This document shows positions 17,460 through 26,129 of a stretch of DNA of 64,000 nt, in pieces. Source of the stretch: a marine gamma proteobacterium HTCC2143 (GTDB lineage Bacteria > Pseudomonadota > Gammaproteobacteria > Pseudomonadales > Dasaniaceae). A program made the translations under genes and the position numbers. The notes beneath the pieces were generated by a model. The model was not told the DNA's origin. It worked only from the letters and a program-made list of their open reading frames with translations, and did not search any database. The stretch is taken from NCBI GenBank assembly GCA_000169075.1, contig AAVT01000012.1:1-64000 (forward strand), given 5' to 3'. How positions within the stretch are numbered: the stretch's first letter is position 1; each line of letters starts with the position of its first letter.

Positions 17460-18210
17460 TAAACTTCCGTTCTAAGTGATTGATGTACAAAGTAAAAGCT
17501 GTTATAGTCCGCCCACATTTTGTTATGTACGGAGTCCGCCTCGCTGGCTTTGGATAATATCTTGGCTACCTGCCGATGTCATTCAGGACAAACAGCCGAC
17601 CACAAGAAATCGTGGTGACAAGACTTATTCAAACAAAGATCGGGACGCTAGGAAATACCGAATAGCAAATGTGGTACTAAACCATTCCAATGATTGACCT
17701 TACTATAATCTTGGGACGGAGTGAAAATTAACTATTTATCCGTTACTTACTGCTGTTCTATCACACAAGTAAGTGATGCAATTAACAATGCAGACGAAAT
17801 GTCGCAAGCATCGTTGAAAAAGTTTTTGTATTAAGACGCAGATGAAGAATAAAGGTAGTCACTAAAGTGATTACTGGTTCGCGGCCAAATTCTAACGCCG
17901 CCAAAAGCCCGAAAAGTTAACACTATATGTTCGAGGCTAAACCAATTTTACTTCATCAGTGCTATTGCTAGCGTGACACGCTAATAACGACAGCCTTATC
18001 TTTTCGGTATAGACGTACCTTGAAGCAAGGTGATTATAGCGACATAGATGCCCTATCCCAATAGGTAAAGTGCATTGTTCGCTTAAATTACGTTTTTTTA
18101 TGTGGTTTTTACACAAATGTAACCACGCTTAGCAGCAGCAAGACGTCAAATACCAAACCGATTCCTCGGTCATGCCCAAATCCTCTGCCTATTCAGGGTT
18201 TGTCTCTAAC
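17460..18210 (+). promoter_or_regulatory. Long 5' leader of rne
   Basis: About 750 bp with no credible gene separate rluC from rne. A promoter at its left end implies a leader near 695 nt, longer than the 361-nt E. coli rne leader through which RNase E autoregulates. Two compact hairpins are visible: TAGCG-TGACA-CGCTA at 17969-17983 and ACCTTG-AAG-CAAGGT at 18017-18031. A weaker dyad (GTAGTCAC/GTGATTAC) lies near 17856-17875. Autoregulation by cleavage in this leader is inferred from E. coli. Confidence 0.55.
17480..17508 (+). promoter_or_regulatory. Candidate sigma70 promoter of rne
   Basis: TTGATG (17480-17485), 17-bp spacer, TATAGT (17503-17508). It reads toward rne and lies just upstream of the divergent rluC start, so the two transcription units may compete. 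Confidence 0.65.
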
Positions 18211-21042
18211 ATGAAAAGAATGCTTATCAATGCAACTCAACCAGAAGAGTTGCGAGTCGGACTGGTCGATGGCCAGCGCCTCTACGATCTGGATATAGAA
18301 AACCGTACCCGGGTTCAAATGAAAGATAATATCTACAAAGGTACTATCACTCGTGTTGAGCCTAGCCTGGAAGCCGCATTTATCGATTTTGGTGCGGACC
18401 GCCACGGCTTTCTCCCCCTTAAAGAAATTTCACGTGACTATTTCTACCGTCAGCCGTCGGACGTTCAAGGCCGCTTCAAAATAAGAGATGTTGTCAAAGA
18501 AGGCACAGAGGTCATTGTTCAGGTAGATAAAGAAGAGCGCGGCAATAAAGGCGCGGCGCTGACTACATTTATTAGTCTCGCTGGTCGTTATTTGGTGCTA
18601 ATGCCAAATAATCCCCGAGCTGGCGGAATCTCTCGGAGCATCGAAGGTGAAGAGCGGAGCGATCTCAAAGATGCCCTTAATAACATGGCTATTCCAAAAG
18701 GAATGGGAGCTATCGTTCGAACAGCTGCCGTTGGCCGGTCTGCCGAAGAGCTTCAATGGGACTTAGATTATCAAGCCCAAATCTGGGACGCGATAAAGAA
18801 AGCAGCAGAGGACCAGCCCGCACCGCTTTTATTGCTGCAAGACAGCAATGTTATCATTCGCGCTATTCGAGATTACTTGCGGGAGGATATTGACCAAGTA
18901 CTGATCGATGCCGAGGAAGCCTATACTGATGCGATGAACTTTGTTACTCGGATCATGCCTCATTATGAAAGCCGTATTCGTCTTTACCAAGATCCAGTGC
19001 CACTTTTCAACCGGTATCAAATAGAAAGCCAGATAGAAACTGCCTTTCAGCGCGATGTTGATTTACCGTCTGGAGGGTCTATTGTCATTGATCCGACCGA
19101 GGCTTTGGTCTCCATTGATATTAACTCGGCCCGCGCCACCAAAGGCGGAAATATTGAAGAAACAGCGCTGCAGACGAATTTGGAAGCGGCTGATGAAATA
19201 GCTCGTCAATTGCGGTTACGCGATATGGGTGGACTGATAGTCATCGATTTTATCGATATGTCTGCAGCAAAGAACCAGAGAGCTGTTGAAAATCGGATGC
19301 GGGATGCACTTAACATTGATCGCGCGCGGGTACAGGTAGGTCGAATATCTCGCTTTGGTCTTTTAGAAATGTCGCGCCAGCGACTGCGTCCTTCGCTCGG
19401 CGAAACCAGCGCAAAAGTTTGTCCTCGCTGCACCGGCCAGGGCACAATACGCGACACTAAGTCACTATCACTTTCTATCCTTCGTTTAGTGGAAGAGTCG
19501 GCAAGCAAAGAGCGCAGTGCTGAAATTCGAGCACTGGTTCCAGTGAATGTAGCCTCCTACCTGCTGAACGAAAAACGCCAACCAATCCATGATATCGAGT
19601 TACGCACCGGTGTTCGCGTTGTTATAGCGCCAATCCCTCAACTTGAAACGCCGCATTTCGAATTACAGCGACTGAGAGATGATGAGATCGGCAAAGATGT
19701 TGAAATCAGCTATAAGATGCAAACCGAAATAGCCGACGAAACTAGCATTCAAGTGCAGCAAAAAGCTGCAGCTCCTCAACAGGCTGCCGTTCAAAGTATC
19801 GCGCCTCCTGCCCCGGCACCTTTAGCTGCAGCCAAAGCGAACATCGCGCCGGACACGGCAACTAAGTCGCCGGGCCTGTTATCAAAAATAATCGGCTTCT
19901 TCACTGGCGGTGATAAAGATGACGAGAAAAAAGATGAACAGAAAAAGCCCGAAAAGCGTGAGAGCACTAATCGAAGGCCACAAAATCGGGGCGGACAACA
20001 AAACAATAACCGCAACCGCAACCGTAATCGAAATAAAAGCCGCAATGAAAGCCGCAATGAAAGTAACGATCGCAATGAAGGTAATGATCGCGGCACTAAA
20101 GACGGCAACCGCAACGCCGCACCACAACAGAAAAAGACGCATGACAAGGTAGAGCCTAGAGAGGCACCTGCAGCGAATGAAAGTCACGAAGACAAACCGC
20201 AACGCAGACCCTCGAATAGGCGTCCTCGCAGCTCGCAGCGTCGTCGTAACCGCGGTCCGAATACGGAAAATAATGAGATAGAAAACACGTCCAATGAGCT
20301 GCCAAAAACTCCTGAAGCCGTTAATAACGGACAGGATCTACAGCAGTTGGAACCGGCAATCGATCACCCTGTAGTCGCCCCGATTGCTGCAGTCTCTGAA
20401 GTAGCTGAAGTTTCTGAAGTTTCTGCAGTTGCTGAAGTAGCTGAAGTAGCTCAAGTGGCTGAAGTGGCTGAAGTTTCTGAAGTCGTCGAAGTAGCTGAAG
20501 TGGCTGAAGTAACTGAAATTTCTGAAGTAGCTGAAGTAGCCGAAGTAATTGTCGCTCCAGTCACTGAGGTAGAGTTAATTGTCGAATCAACGCCTGAAAC
20601 AGTAATCGTAGATCAGCAAGAAACTCCCGCTAGCGACGAAATCCTTGAGCCTGATACAACGGCCGAGGCGCCATCTGTTGATAATGCGGTTGTTGAAACC
20701 GAAATGGAGCCGCTGGAAGCCGCTATCGCTAACACTGCCAGCAGTGCGATCGCCGAACCTCCAGTCGAGGAAGAAGCAGTGGTGACTGACAACGCTGCCA
20801 ATACCGCACTTACTGAAGCGCCGACAGAATCCGGCACAGCTGAGGCCTCTCCTACTAGCGCTGAAGCACCGGTTGGCCGAGCGTCTAACGATCCTCGACT
20901 GACACCGAAAACAATCGACGCTGTAGAGATAGAAACTGAACACCTGGATACTATCCCAAAAGCACCGGCAGCAGCAGCTGAGCCAGACTCTGAGAAAGCA
21001 GCACCAAGCCGAGCGCCTAATGACCCTCGTCATAAACGCTAA
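18211..21042 (+). CDS. rne: Ribonuclease E
   Basis: The endoribonuclease that starts mRNA decay and processes rRNA/tRNA; scaffold of the degradosome. The start at 18211 (MKRMLINATQ) puts catalytic Asp303 and Asp346 and the zinc-link Cys404/Cys407 (CPRC) at E. coli numbering; a start at 18172 is rejected. The S1 domain is at about 35-120 and the catalytic core extends to about 520. The 943-residue protein then has a disordered scaffold with a basic Arg/Asn-rich stretch (about 585-695), a V-[AS]-E repeat (about 728-780) and two NDPR motifs near the C terminus (893-896 and 937-940). A strong terminator follows. Confidence 0.97.
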   Translation: MKRMLINATQPEELRVGLVDGQRLYDLDIENRTRVQMKDNIYKGTITRVEPSLEAAFIDFGADRHGFLPLKEISRDYFYRQPSDVQGRFKIRDVVKEGTEVIVQVDKEERGNKGAALTTFISLAGRYLVLMPNNPRAGGISRSIEGEERSDLKDALNNMAIPKGMGAIVRTAAVGRSAEELQWDLDYQAQIWDAIKKAAEDQPAPLLLLQDSNVIIRAIRDYLREDIDQVLIDAEEAYTDAMNFVTRIMPHYESRIRLYQDPVPLFNRYQIESQIETAFQRDVDLPSGGSIVIDPTEALVSIDINSARATKGGNIEETALQTNLEAADEIARQLRLRDMGGLIVIDFIDMSAAKNQRAVENRMRDALNIDRARVQVGRISRFGLLEMSRQRLRPSLGETSAKVCPRCTGQGTIRDTKSLSLSILRLVEESASKERSAEIRALVPVNVASYLLNEKRQPIHDIELRTGVRVVIAPIPQLETPHFELQRLRDDEIGKDVEISYKMQTEIADETSIQVQQKAAAPQQAAVQSIAPPAPAPLAAAKANIAPDTATKSPGLLSKIIGFFTGGDKDDEKKDEQKKPEKRESTNRRPQNRGGQQNNNRNRNRNRNKSRNESRNESNDRNEGNDRGTKDGNRNAAPQQKKTHDKVEPREAPAANESHEDKPQRRPSNRRPRSSQRRRNRGPNTENNEIENTSNELPKTPEAVNNGQDLQQLEPAIDHPVVAPIAAVSEVAEVSEVSAVAEVAEVAQVAEVAEVSEVVEVAEVAEVTEISEVAEVAEVIVAPVTEVELIVESTPETVIVDQQETPASDEILEPDTTAEAPSVDNAVVETEMEPLEAAIANTASSAIAEPPVEEEAVVTDNAANTALTEAPTESGTAEASPTSAEAPVGRASNDPRLTPKTIDAVEIETEHLDTIPKAPAAAAEPDSEKAAPSRAPNDPRHKR
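20391..20550 (+). repeat. Degenerate 9-bp tandem repeat in rne encoding V-[AS]-E
   Basis: About eighteen imperfect copies of the 9-bp unit GCTGAAGTA (Ala-Glu-Val; variants TCT, GTC, ACT for the first codon) lie in frame within the RNase E scaffold. They produce an acidic, Val-rich low-complexity segment. It probably arose by slippage and length variation between strains is expected. Confidence 0.85.
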
Positions 21043-21052
21043 ACTTAGAAAC

Positions 21053-21084
21053 AAAAAAGCCTGATTTTATATCAGGCTTTTTTT
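21053..21084 (+). terminator. Rho-independent terminator of rne
   Basis: AAAAAAGCCTGAT-TTTAT-ATCAGGCTTTTTT forms a strong A/U-flanked hairpin with an eight-T tract, starting 11 nt after the rne stop. Confidence 0.92.
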
Positions 21085-21187
21085 TGCCTGGCCGATCATA
21101 AAATGATCGTAATTATAAGGCGTTACAAAAATCCGCATGCAATCGATAAACAGATGTTTATCAAACGCTTATATTAACAAAATTCAC

Positions 21188-21215
21188 TTGTCTCGAAAGA
21201 AAAGCTCTGTATAAT
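21188..21215 (+). promoter_or_regulatory. Sigma70 promoter of tRNA-Ser
   Basis: TTGTCT (21188-21193), 16-bp spacer, consensus TATAAT (21210-21215), 12 nt before the mature tRNA 5' end. Confidence 0.75.
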
Positions 21216-21227
21216 CCCGATCCTTCT

Positions 21228-21313
21228 GGTGGGGTGTCTGAGTGGCCGAAAGAACTGGTCTTGAAAACCAGCGTACGTGAGTACCCAGGGTTCGAATCCC
21301 TGCCCCACCGCCA
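21228..21313 (+). tRNA. tRNA-Ser (anticodon UGA)
   Basis: The gene starts GGTGGGGTGTCTGAGTGG and ends CCCCACCG-CCA with encoded CCA at 21311-21313. The anticodon stem CTGGT/ACCAG encloses the loop CTTGAAA with anticodon TGA. A long variable arm typical of serine tRNAs and a GGTTCGAATCC T-arm are present. A run of six T follows directly. Confidence 0.97.
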
Positions 21314-21711
21314 TTTTTTCGATTCCCAATCAGCCCATCTTTCGCCGCGGCTATTTGTCCAACAAAATTAATATAGCGGCGTGCATCAATGCCTCCTTAC
21401 TGTCAATTCTCTCTGCAGTCCATGCATCAAGATGCTAATTATTGATCTCCGTGCAACTACCTCTGAACCGCGTGTTTTACCTAATACTAGTGGGTATTAC
21501 GGAGAACCGACCTTAGTCTATCGGCCCGCATCCCTCTACCAAAGCGCGTCGATCGCACTGAACGAGTTGAGGGTTTTACTGTCTTAACGATATATTTTCT
21601 ATTTAGCAGCAAAATCATACGCTTAGGGTTGCCTACAAAGCCTTGCTTTTATAACGAGGATCGTTATCATGAGAGCTGCTAACCACTTTGATAGACCTAT
21701 GGAGATACAAC
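21314..21711 (+). other. Intergenic gap tRNA-Ser to Bax-inhibitor gene, with candidate promoter
   Basis: No credible gene. A plausible promoter, TTGAGG (21567-21572) with 18 bp to TATATT (21591-21596), could drive the downstream gene. A small dyad TAATAC-N6-GTATTA lies at 21482-21499. Confidence 0.4.
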
Positions 21712-22401
21712 ATGCGTGACAATCCAATATTTGGATCAGCCACCAGCCCAGCTGCTTCAGCTCTGGAAACGAACAAAGTACTGCGTAATACGTATATGCT
21801 ACTAGCAATGACGCTGGTAGTGAGCGCCACAACCGCAGGCATAGCAATGGCCGTTGACCTCAGCTATGGCGCAGGTTTGGTAATGATGATCGCCGCCATC
21901 GTGCTCATTTGGTTTGTGCTACCAAAAACAGCCAATAGCTCCACCGGTATTTTTGTTGTTTTTGCCTTTACTGCGCTAATGGGAGCGGCTTTGGGGCCAA
22001 CACTCAATCGCTATTTAGCGATGTCTAACGGCAGTGAAATTGTCATGCAAGCGCTGGGAGGTACCGCCTTGGTGTTTTTCACACTCTCAGGCTATGTGTT
22101 GACCACTCGCAAAGACTTCAGCTTCATGGGCGGGTTCCTAATGACGGGCTTAGTTGTCATCGTGATGGTCGCCTGTGCCCTAATGCTTGGATCGTTTTTC
22201 GGCTTTCATGTGCCGGCCGCTCAAGTCGCGCTAAGTGCGGGAATAGTGCTCCTGATGTCGGGCTTTATACTTTTTGATACCAGTCGTATTATTAACGGTG
22301 GAGAAACCAATTATTTAATGGCGACAGTGTCATTATATTTGAACATTTATAATCTCTTCACCAGCTTACTTCACCTGTTAGGCTTTATGAGTGACGATTA
22401 A
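21712..22401 (+). CDS. Bax inhibitor-1/YccA family inner-membrane protein
   Basis: The 229-residue protein has about seven hydrophobic helices and the family region GFILFDTSRIINGGETNYLMATVSLYLNIYNLF. The E. coli homologue YccA is a substrate and modulator of the FtsH protease. The ATG at 21712 has GGAG 8 nt upstream; a TTG at 21688 in frame is rejected. It is followed by its own terminator and stands as a single-gene unit just before tusDCBE, an arrangement also found in Pseudomonas. Confidence 0.9.
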   Translation: MRDNPIFGSATSPAASALETNKVLRNTYMLLAMTLVVSATTAGIAMAVDLSYGAGLVMMIAAIVLIWFVLPKTANSSTGIFVVFAFTALMGAALGPTLNRYLAMSNGSEIVMQALGGTALVFFTLSGYVLTTRKDFSFMGGFLMTGLVVIVMVACALMLGSFFGFHVPAAQVALSAGIVLLMSGFILFDTSRIINGGETNYLMATVSLYLNIYNLFTSLLHLLGFMSDD

Positions 22402-22421
22402 AACCGTGCCCTGATAATGCT

Positions 22422-22449
22422 AAAGCCTCGATCATTGTCGGGGCTTTTT
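22422..22449 (+). terminator. Rho-independent terminator after the Bax-inhibitor gene
   Basis: AAAGCCTCGA-TCATTG-TCGGGGCTTT, a 10-bp stem with one G-U pair, is followed by TTGTTTTT. Confidence 0.88.
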
Positions 22450-22502
22450 GTTTTTGGGCAGACTCGATTTTCTCAACGCCTACTAATTACATAATAGTCG
22501 AC

Positions 22503-22895
22503 ATGAAATTTTCCATATTGGTACTAGGGTCGCCCTACTCAAATCAATCGGTAAACACGGCTTTGCGATTTGCCAAAGCGGTGGTTGCATCTGAGCACTC
22601 TCTATATCGGGTGTTTTTTTATCATGATGCCGTTCAGTGCGGCAATGCTCTCGTTACGCCACCGCAAGACGACGTTGATATTCCCGCTGAGTGGCAGCAG
22701 ATAAGTGAAACCGATACGGCTGAGCTAATCGTTTGCATCGCCAGCGCACTGAAGCGCGGCGTTCTTGATACAACAGAGGCTGAGCGTTACGAAAAAGATA
22801 GTAGCAATCTCGCTGATGAGTTCATTATTTCAGGATTAGGCCAAATGGTTGATGCAACCATTCACTCTGATCGGGTTATCACTTTTGGGCCATGA
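22503..22895 (+). CDS. tusD: Sulfurtransferase subunit TusD
   Basis: DsrE-fold subunit of the TusBCD complex that relays persulfide from TusA to TusE for 2-thiouridine in tRNA. The 130-residue protein carries the relay cysteine at position 78 (ELIVCIASALKRGVLD), the same number as the active Cys in E. coli TusD. First gene of a tight tusD-C-B-E operon. Confidence 0.95.
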   Translation: MKFSILVLGSPYSNQSVNTALRFAKAVVASEHSLYRVFFYHDAVQCGNALVTPPQDDVDIPAEWQQISETDTAELIVCIASALKRGVLDTTEAERYEKDSSNLADEFIISGLGQMVDATIHSDRVITFGP

Positions 22896-22898
22896 CAA

Positions 22899-23270
22899 AT
22901 GAGTGACAACAAAGCCAAGCGTATCTTATGGGTATTTCGTCAGGCTCCTTATGGAAATTCGCTCTCGAGAGAAGCCCTCGACTTTGCACTAGCGGCGGGC
23001 GTATTCGATCAAGATGTCGGTATGGTTTTCATCGGTGATGGTGTCTGGCAGCTTCTTGATCGCCAAGACAGTCGCGCAATCGCTTTTAAAAATCACCAGA
23101 AGTTACTGTCTGCATTATCGTTATATGACATTACTGATATCTATGTCGACCAAGTGGCAATCACCGACAGGCAAATAGTCCCACATCAACTGTCTTTAAA
23201 AGCCCACATAGTTTCAGACACTGAAATTACCCAACTCTTTGAATCCGCCGATGTATTATTGAATTTTTAG
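22899..23270 (+). CDS. tusC: Sulfurtransferase subunit TusC
   Basis: The 123-residue DsrF-like subunit has VFRQAPYGNSLSREALDFALAAG and MVFIGDGVWQLL, the conserved TusC features, and lacks the catalytic Cys of TusD. It starts 3 nt after the tusD stop. Structural partner in the TusBCD heterohexamer. Confidence 0.94.
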   Translation: MSDNKAKRILWVFRQAPYGNSLSREALDFALAAGVFDQDVGMVFIGDGVWQLLDRQDSRAIAFKNHQKLLSALSLYDITDIYVDQVAITDRQIVPHQLSLKAHIVSDTEITQLFESADVLLNF

Positions 23271-23275
23271 CCAAT

Positions 23276-23578
23276 ATGATCTTACATACCGTCAATAAAT
23301 CACCCTATCGAGATAATAGCTTTATCGAATGCCTTCGCTTTATTGATGAGCAGGCATCGATCTTGCTGATAGAAGACGGGGTTTATGCCGCGCAAAGTGA
23401 TACCCGCTTCAGTCTCATGCTAGATCAGCTTGGGACTGCCATCCGCTGCTATGCATTGGCCGCCGATACAGACGCCAGAGGTTTGAACGACAATTTAATA
23501 GAGCGTATTACGCTCGTTGATGATTTAGAATTTGTTGAACTAGCCGCGCGGCATCAATCAGTACAGAGCTGGTTCTAG
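23276..23578 (+). CDS. tusB: Sulfurtransferase subunit TusB
   Basis: The 100-residue DsrH-like protein begins MILHTVNKSPYRDNSFIECLRF and has LLIEDGVYAA, typical of TusB. It starts 5 nt after tusC and ends 2 nt before tusE. Small third subunit of the TusBCD persulfide relay. Confidence 0.93.
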   Translation: MILHTVNKSPYRDNSFIECLRFIDEQASILLIEDGVYAAQSDTRFSLMLDQLGTAIRCYALAADTDARGLNDNLIERITLVDDLEFVELAARHQSVQSWF

Positions 23579-23580
23579 TT

Positions 23581-23913
23581 ATGGCGACGACAGGTAAAGA
23601 TGTAGACGCAACCTTTGACAACGAGGGCTTTCTCAAAAATCTTGACGACTGGAATACTGACATTGCTATTATCATTGCAACGACAGAGGGAATTCAATTA
23701 ACTGATAATCACTGGGAGCTAATCACCCTCATAAGGCGTTTTTATCAGGAATTTGAACTATCACCCGCCATGCGGCCCCTAATTAAGTATGCGGGTCTGC
23801 ATTTGGGTAAAACAAAAGGTAACAGCCTCTATTTTTTACAGCTTTTCCCAGGCAGTCCCGCCAAATATATGGCTAAGATTGCCGGCTTGCCAAAGCCCGA
23901 TAACTGCCTATAA
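23581..23913 (+). CDS. tusE: Sulfurtransferase TusE (DsrC family)
   Basis: The 110-residue DsrC-family carrier takes persulfide from TusD and hands it to MnmA. It ends GLPKPDNCL, so the essential penultimate cysteine (Cys109) is present. The second upstream Cys of the dissimilatory DsrC proteins is absent, pointing to tRNA thiolation and not sulfur oxidation. DNEGFLKNLDDWN and RRFYQEFELSPAMRPL are diagnostic. Confidence 0.95.
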   Translation: MATTGKDVDATFDNEGFLKNLDDWNTDIAIIIATTEGIQLTDNHWELITLIRRFYQEFELSPAMRPLIKYAGLHLGKTKGNSLYFLQLFPGSPAKYMAKIAGLPKPDNCL

Positions 23914-23941
23914 ACCTACCCATTAGATAAGCTTGTCATTT

Positions 23942-24967
23942 ATGTCAGATTCCTATCGAAATAACCTCAAGCAACAACGACAGGACGAACATCTCTTTGC
24001 CCAATATGTCCGAATACTTGGCAAGGGGAAATCTGGCGCCCGCTCTCTTAGCCGCGACGAAGCCTATCACTCAATGGGGATGGTCTTAAGAGGCGAAGTG
24101 GAAGATATTCAACTCGGCGCCTTTCTGATGTTACTGCGAGTCAATGAAGAGACTGCGGAGGAGCTGGCAGGCTTTACCGAAGCGGTAAGAGACCATATTG
24201 CCAAGCCCGCACAGGCTATCGCAGTTGATCTTGATTGGTCCAGTTATGCAGGGAAAAAACGCGTACTTCCCTGGTTTCTTTTGAGCAGTTTTTTACTCGC
24301 AGAGAACGGCTATCGCATATTTATGCATGGGACCAGTGGACATACCGCGGGTCGAATGTATACCGAGCAGGTGCTGCATGAACTGGGAGTAATATCGGCA
24401 AAATCGTGGCAAGAAGTCAGCACGCAGCTCGATGGCTCCCTTTTTTCCTATATGTCGCTGGAGTCTTTCTGCCCAGAATTACACCAAATTATTGGCTATA
24501 GACAGTACCTTGGGTTGCGATCACCCGTACACACCTTGTCGAGATTGATAAACCCATTGGCAGCGCCCCACTCCATACAAAGCGTTTTTCACCCCGCCTA
24601 CGGTGCGAGTCATCAACAGGCAGCAAAGCTATTACGCCAACCCAATGCCGCCGTATTTAAGGGCGAAGGTGGCGAAATTGAACGAAAACCCGAAGCCAGC
24701 TGCGCAGTTAAAATGATTGTTGACCATTGTGAGATAGAACAGCAGTGGCCGAAAATGCTGGAAGGCAGACAGCCTCAACCCGACAACCTGGACCCACAGC
24801 AACTGGTAGATGTTTGGAGGGGACTTGACCCTAATTTTTACGCAGAAAATGCCATTATCGGCACCGCCGCTATCGCGATCATGCTATTGAAAAAAGCCCC
24901 TACTCAGCAGCAGGCGCTCAGTCTGGCACAGCATTGGTGGCAACATAGGGACCGCTCACGCTTTTAA
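23942..24967 (+). CDS. TrpD2/YbiB-like phosphoribosyltransferase-fold protein
   Basis: The 341-residue protein resembles anthranilate phosphoribosyltransferase in its N-terminal helical domain (LRGEVEDIQLGAFLMLLRVNEETAEELAGFTEAV) and in HGTSGHTAGRMYTEQ, but lacks the usual PRPP-binding GTGGD sequence. This is the YbiB/TrpD2 pattern; E. coli YbiB binds nucleic acid and is linked to DNA damage. The ATG at 23942 is preferred over a TTG at 23933. It follows tusE with a short gap and may be co-transcribed. Confidence 0.8.
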   Translation: MSDSYRNNLKQQRQDEHLFAQYVRILGKGKSGARSLSRDEAYHSMGMVLRGEVEDIQLGAFLMLLRVNEETAEELAGFTEAVRDHIAKPAQAIAVDLDWSSYAGKKRVLPWFLLSSFLLAENGYRIFMHGTSGHTAGRMYTEQVLHELGVISAKSWQEVSTQLDGSLFSYMSLESFCPELHQIIGYRQYLGLRSPVHTLSRLINPLAAPHSIQSVFHPAYGASHQQAAKLLRQPNAAVFKGEGGEIERKPEASCAVKMIVDHCEIEQQWPKMLEGRQPQPDNLDPQQLVDVWRGLDPNFYAENAIIGTAAIAIMLLKKAPTQQQALSLAQHWWQHRDRSRF

Positions 24968-24977
24968 GGCCAAAGGC

Positions 24978-25994
24978 CTACGGATACCCGTTGGGATTAT
25001 CGCTCTGCCAACGCCAGCTATCCGCCGCCATCTGATCAACACTACGTTCAGCACGCCAATTCAACTCAGTAGAGGCCATATCTGGATCAGCATAACAACT
25101 AGCAACATCACCTGGACGCCTGTCTACAAGTTGATACGGAACAGTTTTTCCGGAGGCCTGCTCAAACGCTGTAATCATTTCCAAGACTGAATAGCCCCTG
25201 CCTGTTCCGAGGTTGTAAGCTACTGCGCCGGGGGCATCTGCCAATTTGTCTAGCGCTTTCACATGGCCTAACGCTAAATCGACAACATGTATGTAGTCAC
25301 GCACACCGGTACCATCAATCGTTGGATAGTCGGACCCGAATACGGATAGCTTTTTTAACTTCCCTACGGCAACCTGAGAAATATAAGGCATCAGATTATT
25401 GGGAATACCATTAGGATCCTCACCTATTCGGCCGCTAATATGTGCACCAGCGGGGTTAAAATAACGCAATAGAATCGCATTCCAGCGCTGATCAGACACG
25501 TAAAAGTCACGGAGAATCTCTTCTATCATTAATTTGGACCGACCGTAGGGGTTGGTAGCTGACAAAGGAAAGCTTTCATTGATAGGCACCGATGCCGGGT
25601 CACCGTAAACCGTCGCCGACGAACTGAATACCAAGTTGAAAACCTCATGTCGACTCATGACATCGCACAACACCAAAGTCCCATGGACATTATTGTGATA
25701 GTACAGATAGGGTTTGTCGACGGATTCACCAACCGCTTTCAGTCCAGCAAAATGAATCACCGCATCGATCGGATTGCCGCGAAAGACTGTCTCTAAAGCC
25801 TCTTTGTCGCAAATATCAATCTGGTGAAATTTAACACGCTGACCGGTAATTTCTTCGACACGGCGCAGCGCCTCGTAACTACTATTAGATAAATTGTCGA
25901 CCACAATGACATTATGCCCTGCACCTAACAACTCAATACACGTGTGGCTACCTATGTAACCTGCCCCGCCCGTCACTAAAACGTCCATCATCAT
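24978..25994 (-). CDS. galE: UDP-glucose 4-epimerase
   Basis: The 338-residue extended SDR interconverts UDP-Glc and UDP-Gal for envelope polysaccharides. It has the NAD motif TGGAGYIGSHT, the Ser in FSSSATVYGDP and catalytic Tyr150 and Lys154 (YGRSK). ATG codons at 25994, 25991 and 25988 are all possible; AAAAGGG precedes them. Convergent with the TrpD2-like gene, with a small AGGCC-AAA-GGCCT hairpin between. Confidence 0.95.
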   Translation of the reverse strand: MMMDVLVTGGAGYIGSHTCIELLGAGHNVIVVDNLSNSSYEALRRVEEITGQRVKFHQIDICDKEALETVFRGNPIDAVIHFAGLKAVGESVDKPYLYYHNNVHGTLVLCDVMSRHEVFNLVFSSSATVYGDPASVPINESFPLSATNPYGRSKLMIEEILRDFYVSDQRWNAILLRYFNPAGAHISGRIGEDPNGIPNNLMPYISQVAVGKLKKLSVFGSDYPTIDGTGVRDYIHVVDLALGHVKALDKLADAPGAVAYNLGTGRGYSVLEMITAFEQASGKTVPYQLVDRRPGDVASCYADPDMASTELNWRAERSVDQMAADSWRWQSDNPNGYP

Positions 25995-26129
25995 CCCTTT
26001 TTATCGATGGCCAGATAAACCATTGGCTTAAGTTTAACGAAATACTTTAGCAATATCATCAGGCATTAGTCGTACAAATTCACTATAATCATGTCCTTCT
26101 ATTTTAGCGCAGTAGCCCGACTATATATC

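Noticed and set aside
18172..18210. Upstream ATG extending RNase E by 13 residues
   Set aside because: From 18211 the catalytic residues match E. coli numbering exactly; the extension has no homologous counterpart.
19791..20202. Long antisense frames inside rne with Leu/Arg- or Ile/Val-rich products
   Set aside because: They are complement shadows of the Arg/Asn/Glu-rich scaffold; the products are low complexity with no start signals.
20587..21054. 155-codon antisense frame at the end of rne
   Set aside because: Cys/Arg/Phe-rich composition typical of a shadow of a Glu/Ala-rich gene; it also runs through the rne terminator side.
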